Positions 56,441-64,000 of a stretch of 64,000 nt of DNA are shown one piece after another. The stretch lies in assembly GCA_016234935.1 (NCBI GenBank), contig JACRNL010000001.1, positions 264,679-328,678 on the forward strand, in the 5' to 3' direction. Positions within the stretch are counted from its first letter, which is position 1. Every line of letters begins with the position of its first letter. Source of the DNA: Deltaproteobacteria bacterium (GTDB taxonomy: Bacteria; Desulfobacterota; GWC2-55-46). The notes beneath the pieces were generated by a model, which saw only the letters and a list, made by a program, of their open reading frames with translations, had not been told where the DNA came from and did no database searches. The position numbers were made by a program, and so were the translations under genes.

Positions 56441-56689
56441 ATGCCCGCTTTTGCCGCGAATAAGACAATAGACGTAAGGGGGCTGGCCTGCCCCATGCCG
56501 TCCGTTAAGACGGCCCTGGCGCTGGAGGGGATGGCCGCGGGCGAGACGCTCGAGGTCGTCACCGACGACCCGGTCTCTAAAAAAGACCTGCCCGTGTGGG
56601 CCCAATCCACCGGCAATACCCTCCTTGGAATGAAGGAAGAAGCGGCGGTTGTAAGGATATATTTGAAGAAAGGCCTGAGGATAGATTAA
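56441..56689 (+). CDS. tusA: TusA-family sulfurtransferase
   Basis: An 82-residue sulfur carrier with the diagnostic CPxP motif, in DVRGLACPMPSVKTALALEGM, where the Cys carries persulfide. It functions in tRNA thiolation, cofactor sulfuration or sulfur trafficking. ATG at 56441 has GAGG 7 bases upstream; an ATG at 56435 is too close to it. It overlaps the regulatory end of the DsrE-like gene and likely shares its mRNA. Confidence 0.92.
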   Translation: MPAFAANKTIDVRGLACPMPSVKTALALEGMAAGETLEVVTDDPVSKKDLPVWAQSTGNTLLGMKEEAAVVRIYLKKGLRID

Positions 56690-56735
56690 ACGTCTACCAG
56701 CGGCCCTGCGCCTGAGGACAGTTATCCGCATCCGG

Positions 56736-59114
56736 TCACTTCACGTCCATCGTTTTACCCTCGGCTATCAGCTTTTCAAACTCATACGCACTGAGCGGTT
56801 TGGCGAAAAGGTAGCCCTGCATCCTGTCGCATTCGAGCCTGCGGAGAAACAGCCTCTGCGCCTCCGTCTCCACCCCTTCCGCGACTACCTTGAGGTTCAT
56901 ATTATGGGCAAGCCTTATTACCGCTATGGCTATCGAGGCGTCGTCCGCGTTTTCCGTTATGTTGTTCACGAAGGACTTGTCTATCTTAAGCGTGTCGATG
57001 GGCATGCGCTTTAAATAGCTCAGCGACGAAAAACCCGTGCCGAAGTCGTCTATGGCAAAGCGCATGCCCTTTGCACGAAGCTCCCGCATTACGCCCAATG
57101 CCTCGTCCATATTTTCCATGATGACGCTTTCAGTCAGCTCAATCTCCAATTGATGCGGATCAAGCCCGGTCTGGGCAAGGATCGCGTCTATCGTCGCCGT
57201 AAAATCCTTCTGCTTGAACTGCCTTGAGGAAACATTGACGGACACCGTGAGCTTATGGCCCCTGTCGCCGAGCCGCCTGTTCTGCATGCAGGCATTCTTC
57301 AAAACCCATACGCCCAAATCCACTATGATGCCGGTCTTTTCGGCAACGGGTATGAATTCGCCGGGAGGGATTACGCTTCCGGTTAAAGGATCTCTCCAGC
57401 GCACAAGCGCCTCGGAGCCGGTGACGCGGCCGTTTCTCATGTCAACCTGCGGCTGGTAGAGGAGAAAGAATTCGCCGTTTGCCAACGCATTTCTGAGCCT
57501 TTTTTCCATGGCGAAAAACTCCAACGCCTTTTCATTCATGGCCGGGCTGTATATCCTCCAGCAGTTGATACCGTCCTTCTTTGCCTGACACATGGCCGCG
57601 TCCGCGCTCCTGATAAGCGCCTCTGCATTATCTCCATCCTCAGGATAGATGCTTATGCCCATGCTTACGGTGGCGCTTATATCCTCGCCATTGACGAATA
57701 CGGGCGGCCTGAGAGCGGAGAATATTTTCTCCGCGACCCTTATCACGTCTTCGGCCCTTGCAATCTCCTGCAGGAATACCATGAACTCGTCCCCTCCGGC
57801 GTACGCGACGGTGTCGCCCTCGCGCACGCTCCCTGAGAGCCTTTCGGCCACAGCCCGCAAAAGGCCGTCTCCGGCGTCATGGCCGAAGAGGTCGTTGATG
57901 TTTTTAAATCTGTTTATGTCAAGGAGCAGGAGCGCGGCAAGCCGCCCCTTCCATCCGCCCCTTGCAAAGGTCTGCGTGATCCTGTCGGCTAAAAGACGGC
58001 GGTTGGGAAGGCCCGTAAGGTAGTCATGGTAGGCCATATGGTTTATCGTCTTATCCTTTGCCCTCCTCTCGTAATCATACGAGAAGATATCGCAGGCCAG
58101 CCTGATGAGGTAATTGTCGTCATCCATCCATTTACGCCTCTGGCCTGCATTGTCAAAACCTGCAAATCCATGGAGCTTTCCCTCGCGCGTCATAATCGGG
58201 ACGGCAAGGAACGACGCTATGCCGAGGGAAAGAAGAAGTTCCTTCTCGGACGCCGATTCCGGGCCGAGCGCGCCTGAATCCTCGACCACGACCGGCTCAC
58301 CCTTTTCGAGCGTTTCAAACCACAGCGGAAGCCTTGTCTTTTCGACTTTCCCGAAACCTTCCTTTCTCGATTCCCATCCGCCTGCGCGCCATTCATAGGC
58401 GGCGTCAAAGCCCGCGCAGTCTGAGCAGATATCGAAGATATATGCGCGGGTTGCGGCCACGGCCTGTCCTAATATCTCAAGGGCGGCGTTTATATAGCCG
58501 TCGCTTTGCAGGATAAATATCCTCGACAGACTGCCAAGCGCCTTCTCAAAGGCAAGCCTGTGCCGAATGTATTGCCCGTTTTTTTCGCGTTCGATGACGC
58601 CGGCGAGGATTTCGGCTATAGATATCAAAAAAGCTATCTCGTTGTCGTTCCTTGCGCGCCCCTGCTTGAAGTAAAGCGTTATCACGCCAAGCACTCTGCC
58701 CCCGTAGAGGATGGGCACGCTGTAATGTCCGTGCCGGGCGATCCCCCTGTATATGATTTCGTGCGCCTCATTAAAGCAGTCGCCGACGTAGACCGGTTTC
58801 CCTGTAGAGGCGGCCTTTCCGCACACGCACGTGCCGGAGGGCACTGCCCCGCAGGCATTTTGCTGCTCAGCGGAAAAACCTCTTTGCGCTTTGAGCCGCA
58901 GCTCACCGGCGGCCTCGTCAATGAGCCATATGCCGCCCTTTGGCTCAGGCTTGAGCCACGATATGGACAGTATGCGGTCAAGGGCGCGGCTCAGCATCTC
59001 CTCAAGCGGCATCTCTTCAAGCGAGATGCCCAGCAGATATCTCACCGCCGCCTGATACTCGGCGCAATGCGGCGGCTCATCATGCGCGGCCTCTTTTTCC
59101 ACAGACTCGGTCAT
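56736..59114 (-). CDS. GAF-GAF-GGDEF-EAL c-di-GMP signalling protein
   Basis: A 792-residue cytoplasmic protein from the ATG at 59114 (AAGGA upstream). Two GAF domains occupy ~15-170 and ~180-345. The GGDEF domain (~360-520) keeps YAGGDEFMVFL; the EAL domain (~535-785) keeps GSEALVRWRDP, DDFGTGFSSLSYLKRMPIDTLKIDKSFV and AEGVETEAQ. Both cyclase and phosphodiesterase activities are therefore possible. No transmembrane segment is seen, so input is probably a small ligand or redox state at the GAF domains. A terminator separates it from rpe. Confidence 0.94.
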   Translation of the reverse strand: MTESVEKEAAHDEPPHCAEYQAAVRYLLGISLEEMPLEEMLSRALDRILSISWLKPEPKGGIWLIDEAAGELRLKAQRGFSAEQQNACGAVPSGTCVCGKAASTGKPVYVGDCFNEAHEIIYRGIARHGHYSVPILYGGRVLGVITLYFKQGRARNDNEIAFLISIAEILAGVIEREKNGQYIRHRLAFEKALGSLSRIFILQSDGYINAALEILGQAVAATRAYIFDICSDCAGFDAAYEWRAGGWESRKEGFGKVEKTRLPLWFETLEKGEPVVVEDSGALGPESASEKELLLSLGIASFLAVPIMTREGKLHGFAGFDNAGQRRKWMDDDNYLIRLACDIFSYDYERRAKDKTINHMAYHDYLTGLPNRRLLADRITQTFARGGWKGRLAALLLLDINRFKNINDLFGHDAGDGLLRAVAERLSGSVREGDTVAYAGGDEFMVFLQEIARAEDVIRVAEKIFSALRPPVFVNGEDISATVSMGISIYPEDGDNAEALIRSADAAMCQAKKDGINCWRIYSPAMNEKALEFFAMEKRLRNALANGEFFLLYQPQVDMRNGRVTGSEALVRWRDPLTGSVIPPGEFIPVAEKTGIIVDLGVWVLKNACMQNRRLGDRGHKLTVSVNVSSRQFKQKDFTATIDAILAQTGLDPHQLEIELTESVIMENMDEALGVMRELRAKGMRFAIDDFGTGFSSLSYLKRMPIDTLKIDKSFVNNITENADDASIAIAVIRLAHNMNLKVVAEGVETEAQRLFLRRLECDRMQGYLFAKPLSAYEFEKLIAEGKTMDVK

Positions 59115-59130
59115 ATATTTCCTTAAATTA

Positions 59131-59166
59131 AAAAAACCCGCACCTTGTATACTCAAGATGCGGGCT
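59131..59166 (-). terminator. Rho-independent terminator upstream of the GGDEF/EAL gene
   Basis: CCCGCA/TGCGGG stem with a ~22-base partly paired loop (CTTG...CAAG), followed on the leftward strand by a run of T. It would stop transcription from rpe before the GGDEF/EAL gene. Confidence 0.7.
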
Positions 59167-59210
59167 TCACGATTGAACGACCAGACAGACTGCGGTATCT
59201 GTTTTTTTGA

Positions 59211-59376
59211 GCGGCCTGCTAAGGGCAGGCTCTCAAAACATGTCCCCGCAGGCTTTAAGCGGGGAAGCCCCAGCTACCAGGCGACGAGGAGCGAGGAACG
59301 AGGCGTGCTTTTGGGCACGCCGTTCGTTCCGAGCGACGAAGGCAACGCAGTAGATTGGGCTTTTTCAGCAGCCTGC
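59211..59376. repeat. Family C long palindromic element (copy 2) with nested family B
   Basis: Same ends and interior as the copy at 31889-32025 (CAGCTACCAGGCGACGAGGA, GCGACGAAGGCAACGCAGTA, GGGCTTTTTCAGCAGCCTGC), with the apical stem changed in both arms (GGCGTGC/GCACGCC). A family B unit (59239-59264) is inserted in the left arm. The right end supplies the last residues and the TGA of rpe. Confidence 0.85.
59239..59264. repeat. Family B repeat (copy 5), inserted in family C
   Basis: CATGTCCCCGCAGGCTTTAA and GCGGGG, in inverted orientation, between CTCAAAA and AAGCCCC of the C element. The other C copy lacks it at this site. Confidence 0.8.
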
Positions 59377-60027
59377 GGCGGCGGCCCTCATTGCGGCGAT
59401 AGTCTTCTTATAATCCGGCGTGCCCAAGACGCCGGAGCCTGACACGAACACGCCGGCGCCTGCGCCGGCCGCGTCTTTTATGTTGCTCACCTTTATGCCG
59501 CCATCTACCTCAAGCTCTATCGCCCTTCCGGCGGCGTCTATCATCTTCCTGACTATTTCTATCTTGCGGAGGCTTCCTGGTATGAAACCCTGCCCTGAAA
59601 AGCCGGGGTTCACGGACATTATCAGCACGAGGTCGACGTCCGGCAGAATCTCCTCAAGCGCCGAGGCCGGAGTGGCCGGGTTCAGAGACACCCCCGCCTT
59701 CACGCCAAGCTCTTTTATCGCCTGAACCGTCCTGTGCAGATGCCTCGTGGCCTCCGCGTGCACGGTGATGATGGCGCTGCCGGCCTTCGCGAACTCCCCG
59801 ACATACCTTTCAGGCTCTTCTATCATGAGGTGCACGTCAAGTGGCAGTTTCGACGCCCTTTTGACTGCCTCGACTATGAACGGGCCTATGGTTATGTTCG
59901 GGACGAAGCGCCCGTCCATAACGTCAATATGTATGTAGTCCGCGCCCGCCGCCTCCAGGGCCGCAAGCTCATCTTTCAGCTTTGTGAAGTCGGCGGAAAG
60001 TATCGAAGGGGAAATCTTGACTGTCAT
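59365..60027 (-). CDS. rpe: Ribulose-phosphate 3-epimerase
   Basis: TIM-barrel epimerase (220 residues) interconverting ribulose- and xylulose-5-phosphate. ISPSILSADFTKL, metal/catalytic residues in YIHIDVMDGRFVPNITIGP, LDVHLMIEEPERY, MSVNPGFSGQGFIP and LEVDGGI are all present. The C-terminal A-A-A-A-G-C and the TGA are encoded by the right end of a family C repeat, just as in cca. Confidence 0.97.
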   Translation of the reverse strand: MTVKISPSILSADFTKLKDELAALEAAGADYIHIDVMDGRFVPNITIGPFIVEAVKRASKLPLDVHLMIEEPERYVGEFAKAGSAIITVHAEATRHLHRTVQAIKELGVKAGVSLNPATPASALEEILPDVDLVLIMSVNPGFSGQGFIPGSLRKIEIVRKMIDAAGRAIELEVDGGIKVSNIKDAAGAGAGVFVSGSGVLGTPDYKKTIAAMRAAAAGC

Positions 60028-60145
60028 CTGTCCTGCCTTTTAAAGGAATTTACAACAGGCCTGAAGACCTGTTCCTACGTTTTTTCCCTCTTATCATGAA
60101 TTATAACAAAGTTTATCAACTAAGCAACCGTCCGGTGTTGCGCTC

Positions 60146-60661
60146 CTAAAGCGCGTGACTTATCTCGCCAGCAAGGTCATCTTCGGTGATAGGGCCTATG
60201 CGCACGAAACTTATACGGCCGTCTTTTCCGATAACAACGGTCGTCGGCGTTCCGACGACATTATACGCTTCATTAATGGAACCATCTCCATCAAAGGCAT
60301 TGGGATAGGTCAAGCCGTATTCTCCGATGTACTTATTTACGCCTTCGATACTGTCATTATGAATTATGCCGATGAACCGGACGTCCCTGCCCTTGAACGA
60401 GCGCCATACCTTTTCAACGGCTGCGGCCTCGCGTTTGCAGTAACCGCACCATGAGGCCCAGAATTTCAGGACCAACACCTTGCCCTTATTGTCTTCAAGA
60501 CCGTTTCTATAGCCGTCAAGCGTGATTACCCAGAAGACAGGGGCCTTTCTGCCTGCCGGCTCATCGCTTTTCGCCCTTGCGCAACCCGCGGCAACAAAAA
60601 TAAAACAGGCAATGAGGGTCGAGAATAGCGCTGCGGAACTGCTCAGACGGGTTGACGGCAT
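60146..60661 (-). CDS. TlpA-like thioredoxin-fold lipoprotein 1
   Basis: A 171-residue exported redox protein. The signal sequence ends LIACFIFVAAGCARA, a plausible lipobox (VAAGC). The thioredoxin fold carries FWASWCGYCKREAAAVEKVW, with a CGYC active site, and a cis-Pro in VGTPTTVVIG. TlpA-family proteins reduce disulfides during cytochrome c maturation. It directly follows a paralogue by 18 bases. Confidence 0.92.
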   Translation of the reverse strand: MPSTRLSSSAALFSTLIACFIFVAAGCARAKSDEPAGRKAPVFWVITLDGYRNGLEDNKGKVLVLKFWASWCGYCKREAAAVEKVWRSFKGRDVRFIGIIHNDSIEGVNKYIGEYGLTYPNAFDGDGSINEAYNVVGTPTTVVIGKDGRISFVRIGPITEDDLAGEISHAL

Positions 60662-60679
60662 ATATGCCTCGCAATGCGC

Positions 60680-61228
60680 TTACTTTGAAAGGACCTTTCT
60701 TATCTCCGCGGCCAAGTCATCTTCGGAGATAGCGCCAAGCCGCTCGTAGGCTATGATGCCCTGCCTGTCCACCACGATGGTCTTGGGCATGCCGTAGACG
60801 TTGTATGCGTTCATCAATTCTTCCTTCTCGTCGATGCTTACCGGAAAGCCCCAATTGAATTCCTTCATGAATTTTTTGACGTTTTGCGGCTCGTCCTGCA
60901 CCGCTATGCCGATGAACCTTACCCCTGAGCCTTTAAAGGCGGCATAGGCTCGCTGTATCCCCTGTGCCTCCGCGCGGCACGGCCCGCACCACGAGGCCCA
61001 GAAGTTTATGACCACCGGATGGCCTTTCATGGCCTTGAGACTGAAGATCTTCCCGTCAAGCGTTGTCACCTCGAAGGCAGGGGCGCTCTTTATGAGTTTC
61101 ATGGTTGCCGCGCCGGAATGACCCTTGAGCGCGAAGAAGAATACGGCCAAAAACACGCAAAGGAATGTCCATGTAAAAAGGCGCGCCCTTTTCCCGCGTG
61201 CGTGCCTGTTTAAGCTGAGCGCCTTCAT
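60680..61228 (-). CDS. TlpA-like thioredoxin-fold protein 2
   Basis: A 182-residue membrane-anchored thioredoxin-like protein. A basic N-terminus and one transmembrane helix (FTWTFLCVFLAVFFFAL) precede the domain FWASWCGPCRAEAQGIQ (CGPC) and cis-Pro in YGMPKTIVVD. It probably acts in the periplasm alongside its neighbour in reductive disulfide relay. A terminator lies upstream, after trxA. Confidence 0.93.
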   Translation of the reverse strand: MKALSLNRHARGKRARLFTWTFLCVFLAVFFFALKGHSGAATMKLIKSAPAFEVTTLDGKIFSLKAMKGHPVVINFWASWCGPCRAEAQGIQRAYAAFKGSGVRFIGIAVQDEPQNVKKFMKEFNWGFPVSIDEKEELMNAYNVYGMPKTIVVDRQGIIAYERLGAISEDDLAAEIRKVLSK

Positions 61229-61292
61229 GTCTTTGATTTTACATCACCGACGACGGGCATACAAGAAAAAACAGCATCGCGGCAAAAACGAC

Positions 61293-61330
61293 AAAAAAAG
61301 GACGGGCAGCTCATCGCTGCCCGTCCTTTG
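61293..61330 (-). terminator. Rho-independent terminator after trxA
   Basis: GGACGGGCAGC/GCTGCCCGTCC stem (61300-61326) with a short TCATC loop and a T-run on the leftward transcript (CTTTTTTTG). Confidence 0.9.
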
Positions 61331-61378
61331 TATTTCAGTCCATGCGGCAAGGCCTTGCAGCCTGCCCTCGCAGGTCTA

Positions 61379-61424
61379 AACATGTCCTCGAATGCCTCTA
61401 TCGGGGAGCGGGGGTTTTAAGCGG
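61379..61424. repeat. Degenerate family B-like repeat after trxA
   Basis: CATGTCC, then CGGGG and GTTTTAAGCGGGG resemble a family B unit interrupted by about 20 bases. It lies between the trxA stop and its terminator. Confidence 0.4.
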
Positions 61425-61437
61425 GGGGCGGCAGCCC

Positions 61438-61764
61438 TTACAGACCCTTGTCAACAAGGTCCTTTATCTGGCTTTTCGGCACCGCTCCCACGAGCTGGTC
61501 TACGACCTTGCCGCCTTTAAAAAGTATCAGCGTGGGGATGCCCCTCACCCCGAATTTGCCGGGCGTTGCGGGGTTCTCGTCCACGTTCATCTTGAAGACC
61601 TTTACCTTGCCGGCGTATTGACCGGCGATCTCGTCAACGAGAGGGGCTATGGCCTTGCAAGGGGCGCACCACGTCGCCCAGAAGTCCACAAGCACGGGGG
61701 CGTCGGATTTGAGCACCACGGCGTCAAAACTTGAATCTGTAACGGTTGAAGTATTTTCACTCAT
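61438..61764 (-). CDS. trxA: Thioredoxin
   Basis: A 108-residue cytoplasmic thioredoxin. The active site reads [16 protein letters not shown] (CAPC rather than the commoner CGPC), with KMNVDENP and the cis-Pro in [13 protein letters not shown]. It reduces protein disulfides with thioredoxin reductase, which is not in the window. A strong promoter precedes it. Confidence 0.96.
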   Translation of the reverse strand: MSENTSTVTDSSFDAVVLKSDAPVLVDFWATWCAPCKAIAPLVDEIAGQYAGKVKVFKMNVDENPATPGKFGVRGIPTLILFKGGKVVDQLVGAVPKSQIKDLVDKGL

Positions 61765-61834
61765 TTGATGTTTATCTCCTTCCGCCGGGAAGCTGCCCCG
61801 GCGGCATAATTATTTCAAGCAATTGTCTGAACAA

Positions 61835-61863
61835 AATATAATCCAACGGCCCTGCCGTGTCAA
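61835..61863 (-). promoter_or_regulatory. Sigma70 promoter for trxA
   Basis: Leftward consensus -35 TTGACA (61863-61858) and -10 TATATT (61840-61835) with a 17-base spacer, about 70 bases before the trxA ATG. Confidence 0.7.
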
Positions 61864-61892
61864 CTTCTTTATGGCATATTTCTTAAAACCAC

Positions 61893-61921
61893 TTGACACC
61901 GCCGGCGCGAACGGCGAAAAT
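61893..61921 (+). promoter_or_regulatory. Possible promoter for the small conserved protein gene
   Basis: Rightward TTGACA (61893-61898) and a weak -10 GAAAAT (61916-61921) at 17 bases. It is divergent from the trxA promoter. Confidence 0.4.
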
Positions 61922-61992
61922 ATGAAATGCAGGATTGCATGCGTCCCCGCGTGAAACCGCCGCGGCATCAAAGTGCGGTACCGGATAAAAAC

Positions 61993-62265
61993 ATGAAAGA
62001 CGAAGAGATACTGAGTACGCTGGAAGAGGCCCTTGAAAAGCTTTCCATAAAGCTCGGATATGAAGACCTCAGAAAAGGCGAGGTCAACACGAGCGGGGGG
62101 CTGTGCGTGGTCCGGGGCGAAAAAAGGGCGCTCATCCACAAAGGACTTTCGGTAAAGGATAAGATCGAAGTCCTTGCCGCCATCCTTTCCGGCCTTGACA
62201 CCGAGGCGATCCACCTGCCGCCCGCGGTAAGGAAAAAGCTCGACGAGAACAGTCAGGGCGAATGA
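61993..62265 (+). CDS. Small conserved protein of unknown function
   Basis: A 90-residue soluble protein from the ATG at 61993 (MKDEEILSTLEEALEKLS). The middle reads YEDLRKGEVNTSGGLCVVRGEKRALIHKG, a pattern I recall in uncharacterised proteins of Desulfobacterota and Nitrospirota, and the C-terminus reads AIHLPPAVRKKLDE. A conserved Cys lies in GGLC. A longer frame to 61927 is possible. No function is known. It is divergent from trxA. Confidence 0.7.
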   Translation: MKDEEILSTLEEALEKLSIKLGYEDLRKGEVNTSGGLCVVRGEKRALIHKGLSVKDKIEVLAAILSGLDTEAIHLPPAVRKKLDENSQGE

Positions 62266-62324
62266 AGAACCCCCCGGGGAAACGTCCCTGCGGCGGTAAC
62301 GTCAAGCATTTTGTGTCAAAAAAA

Positions 62325-62372
62325 CATTAAAGTTCTTTGGCTTACCTTTCTTTCAAGAAAGGTAAGCAGCCT
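62325..62372. repeat. Family D repeat (copy 3)
   Basis: ATTAAAGTTCTTTGG and CTTACCTTTCTTTCAAGAAA, GGTAAGCAGCC. The CTTTCTTTCAAGAAAGG palindrome matches the one at 41803-41825. Confidence 0.65.
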
Positions 62373-62492
62373 TGCGTTTGACTGCAACGCCGGAAAATGT
62401 TATTGTTAATAGATGAACCCGCCAGATGAACTTACTCCATCGCATCCCAGTCTTCACCGGAAACATTATTTAGCCTTAAAAAGCGCAAAAAA

Positions 62493-64000
62493 ATGAGAGA
62501 TAACCGGCCATTCTGTTTAAAAAAAATTACGACTGCCTTCTTTGCGGTCATCGCGCTTGTCTTGGTCACCTCATGCGCGCACGCCGGCGCCAAACAGGCG
62601 ACGCCGCCAAAAAAGGTCTTGAAACCCTCGCAGGCCGCCAAATCCGCCGCGGGCTTATCCTCGGACTCATACTTCTATTTCCTCACGGCGGAGCTTCAAA
62701 TGAAGGAAGGCAATTTAACGACCGCCCTGGAACTTTACAAAAAGGCCCTTGAATCAGACCCTGCTTCCGGCTTTCTCCTTACGGAGATCGCCTCCGCCTA
62801 CGCGCAGTCCAACAACGCCGACGACGCCGTAAAATACCTTGAAAAGGCCATCGCCGCCGACCCCTCATACCCGGAATCTTACAGCGCGCTTGCCGAGATA
62901 TACATCGCGCGCGGCAACGAAACGGCGGCGGCTGAAAAATACCGCAAGGCCATCGAGCTTGCCCCGGACAACTATAAAAACTACCTGCTCCTGGCCACTT
63001 TCTACGCGCGCATGAAGGAATACGCCAAGGGGAGCGAGGTTCTGAAAAGCCTTCTCATCAAAAAACCTGATTCCGTAATGGCCTTATACTACCTCGGCAA
63101 GATCGAATTCGAGCAGGGACACTACCCCGCGGCCGAGGAATACTACCTGAAGACCCTGAGCATCAGCAGCAAGTTCGACGCCGCGTACACCGAGCTTGCC
63201 GCCTCGTATGAGGCCGAGAACAAGCTGGACAAGGCGATCGAGACCTACCGCACGGCGGTAACCGAGGAGCCATGGAACCTGAACTTCATTGCCAGACTGG
63301 GCTCGCTCTATCTGCGCCAGAACAGGCTTGATGAGGCGCTTGCCCAGTTCAGCGAGCTTGAAAGGCACGAGGAGACCCGCCTGGACGCCACAATCAAGTC
63401 CGGCCTCATATACTTCGAGAAGAAGGATCTGGACTCCGCGATAACCAAGTTCAGGAAAATTCTCGATGAAAGACCGGAGCTTCACCGCGTGCGCTACTAC
63501 ATAGGAGCGGCATACGAAGAAAAGGGCGACACGGAAGCCGCGCTCCGTGAATTCAAGAGCATCCCGGAAGACGACTCAAGCTACGTAGACTCAAAGATTC
63601 ACCTTGCATACATCTACGAGCGGCAAAAAAGGCTCGACGACACCATAAGGGAGCTTAAAGACGCCCTCAGGATAAAGAAGGACAGCATTGAACTCACAAA
63701 GCTGCTTGCCGCCATTTACAGGGAGGCAAAACGATACGATGAAGCCCTCGTCACGCTCAAGCAGGCCCTCGCGCTTAAACCCAAGGACACTGACATCCTG
63801 TTCACCATCGGCGTCGTCTACGATGAAGCAAAGAGGCAGGACGAAGCCATCGAGACGATGCAACAGGTCGTATATCTCGACCCGAAGCACGCCAACGCCC
63901 TTAACTTCATAGGATACAGCTACGCTGAAAGGGCGATAAAGCTCAATGAGGCCGAAGACCTTGTAAAAAGGGCCCTCGCGATAAAACCCGGCAGCGGCAA
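62493..64000 (+). CDS. TPR-repeat lipoprotein (partial, runs off the window)
   Basis: An ATG at 62493 opens a frame uninterrupted to the window end (502 codons seen). The N-terminus is a signal peptide with lipobox LVTSC (FFAVIALVLVTSCAHAG). At least nine tetratricopeptide repeats follow from ~60 (GNLTTALELYKKALESDPAS, DDAVKYLEKAIAADPSYPES, and so on), including a final FIGYSYAERAIKLNEAEDLV near the edge, typical of long TPR outer-membrane lipoproteins. It may be an envelope assembly or secretion factor. No ribosome-binding site is evident. Confidence 0.85.
   Translation, partial: MRDNRPFCLKKITTAFFAVIALVLVTSCAHAGAKQATPPKKVLKPSQAAKSAAGLSSDSYFYFLTAELQMKEGNLTTALELYKKALESDPASGFLLTEIASAYAQSNNADDAVKYLEKAIAADPSYPESYSALAEIYIARGNETAAAEKYRKAIELAPDNYKNYLLLATFYARMKEYAKGSEVLKSLLIKKPDSVMALYYLGKIEFEQGHYPAAEEYYLKTLSISSKFDAAYTELAASYEAENKLDKAIETYRTAVTEEPWNLNFIARLGSLYLRQNRLDEALAQFSELERHEETRLDATIKSGLIYFEKKDLDSAITKFRKILDERPELHRVRYYIGAAYEEKGDTEAALREFKSIPEDDSSYVDSKIHLAYIYERQKRLDDTIRELKDALRIKKDSIELTKLLAAIYREAKRYDEALVTLKQALALKPKDTDILFTIGVVYDEAKRQDEAIETMQQVVYLDPKHANALNFIGYSYAERAIKLNEAEDLVKRALAIKPGSG

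Overview
The window is about 55% G+C, gene-dense and colinear with housekeeping clusters of Gram-negative bacteria. The block rpsB-tsf-pyrH-frr-uppS-cdsA-dxr-rseP-tsaB and the mixed block ilvB-ilvN-ilvC-psd-pssA-leuA-leuC-leuD-leuB resemble arrangements known from Desulfobacterota (Geobacter-like) and Nitrospirota. Together with lipoprotein signal peptides, RseP, chemoreceptor and c-di-GMP signalling genes, this suggests a diderm bacterium of one of those lineages. The species cannot be named from the sequence.

Layout. 1-8.7 kb: start of a leftward gene, eno, a CBS-domain (CorC/HlyC-like) membrane protein, a cupredoxin, polX, then murI, a GerMN lipoprotein-like gene and aspA. 8.7-21.1 kb (leftward): leucine, phospholipid (pssA, psd) and isoleucine/valine genes, with a half-size TSUP permease between leuC and leuD, then ilvD and a YdcH-like gene. 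21.4-31.8 kb (leftward): a small membrane protein, tsaB, rseP, dxr, cdsA, uppS, frr, pyrH, tsf, rpsB and two lipoprotein cyclophilins. 32-44.8 kb (leftward): CCA/poly(A) polymerase, a long TPR protein, a lipoyl/octanoyl transferase, accC, a truncated caspase-like gene, accB, an M24 aminopeptidase, a roadblock protein, a TPR-like small protein, aroB, a DUF4384 protein, aroK and aroC. 45.2-52.5 kb (leftward): chemoreceptor, degenerate receiver, NarL-type regulator, hybrid histidine kinase and CheR. 52.6-56.7 kb (rightward): a P-type ATPase carrying an N-terminal PTS EIIA-like domain, a DsrE-like protein and TusA. 56.7-61.8 kb (leftward): a GAF-GAF-GGDEF-EAL protein, rpe, two TlpA-like thioredoxins and trxA. 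61.9-64 kb (rightward): a small conserved protein and a TPR lipoprotein that runs off the end.

The most unusual aspect is a set of at least six families of short palindromic repeats, called A-G here. They fill most intergenic gaps and also encroach on genes. Family A lies in frame inside the CCA enzyme (twice), the TPR protein and the degenerate receiver. A family-B/G-like palindrome lies in frame inside AroC. A 137-bp palindromic element (family C) supplies the stop codon of both cca and rpe, and its apical stem shows compensatory changes between the two copies. One C copy has a B element nested in it. Families A, B and E appear to supply translation starts or stops for lipM, pepQ and aroK. 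Other points of note are the EIIA/P-type ATPase fusion, cdsA with no canonical start codon for its full-length frame, and three genes (murI, uppS, P-type ATPase) whose promoters predict leaderless or nearly leaderless mRNAs. No tRNA, rRNA, CRISPR array, insertion-sequence transposase or phage gene was seen.
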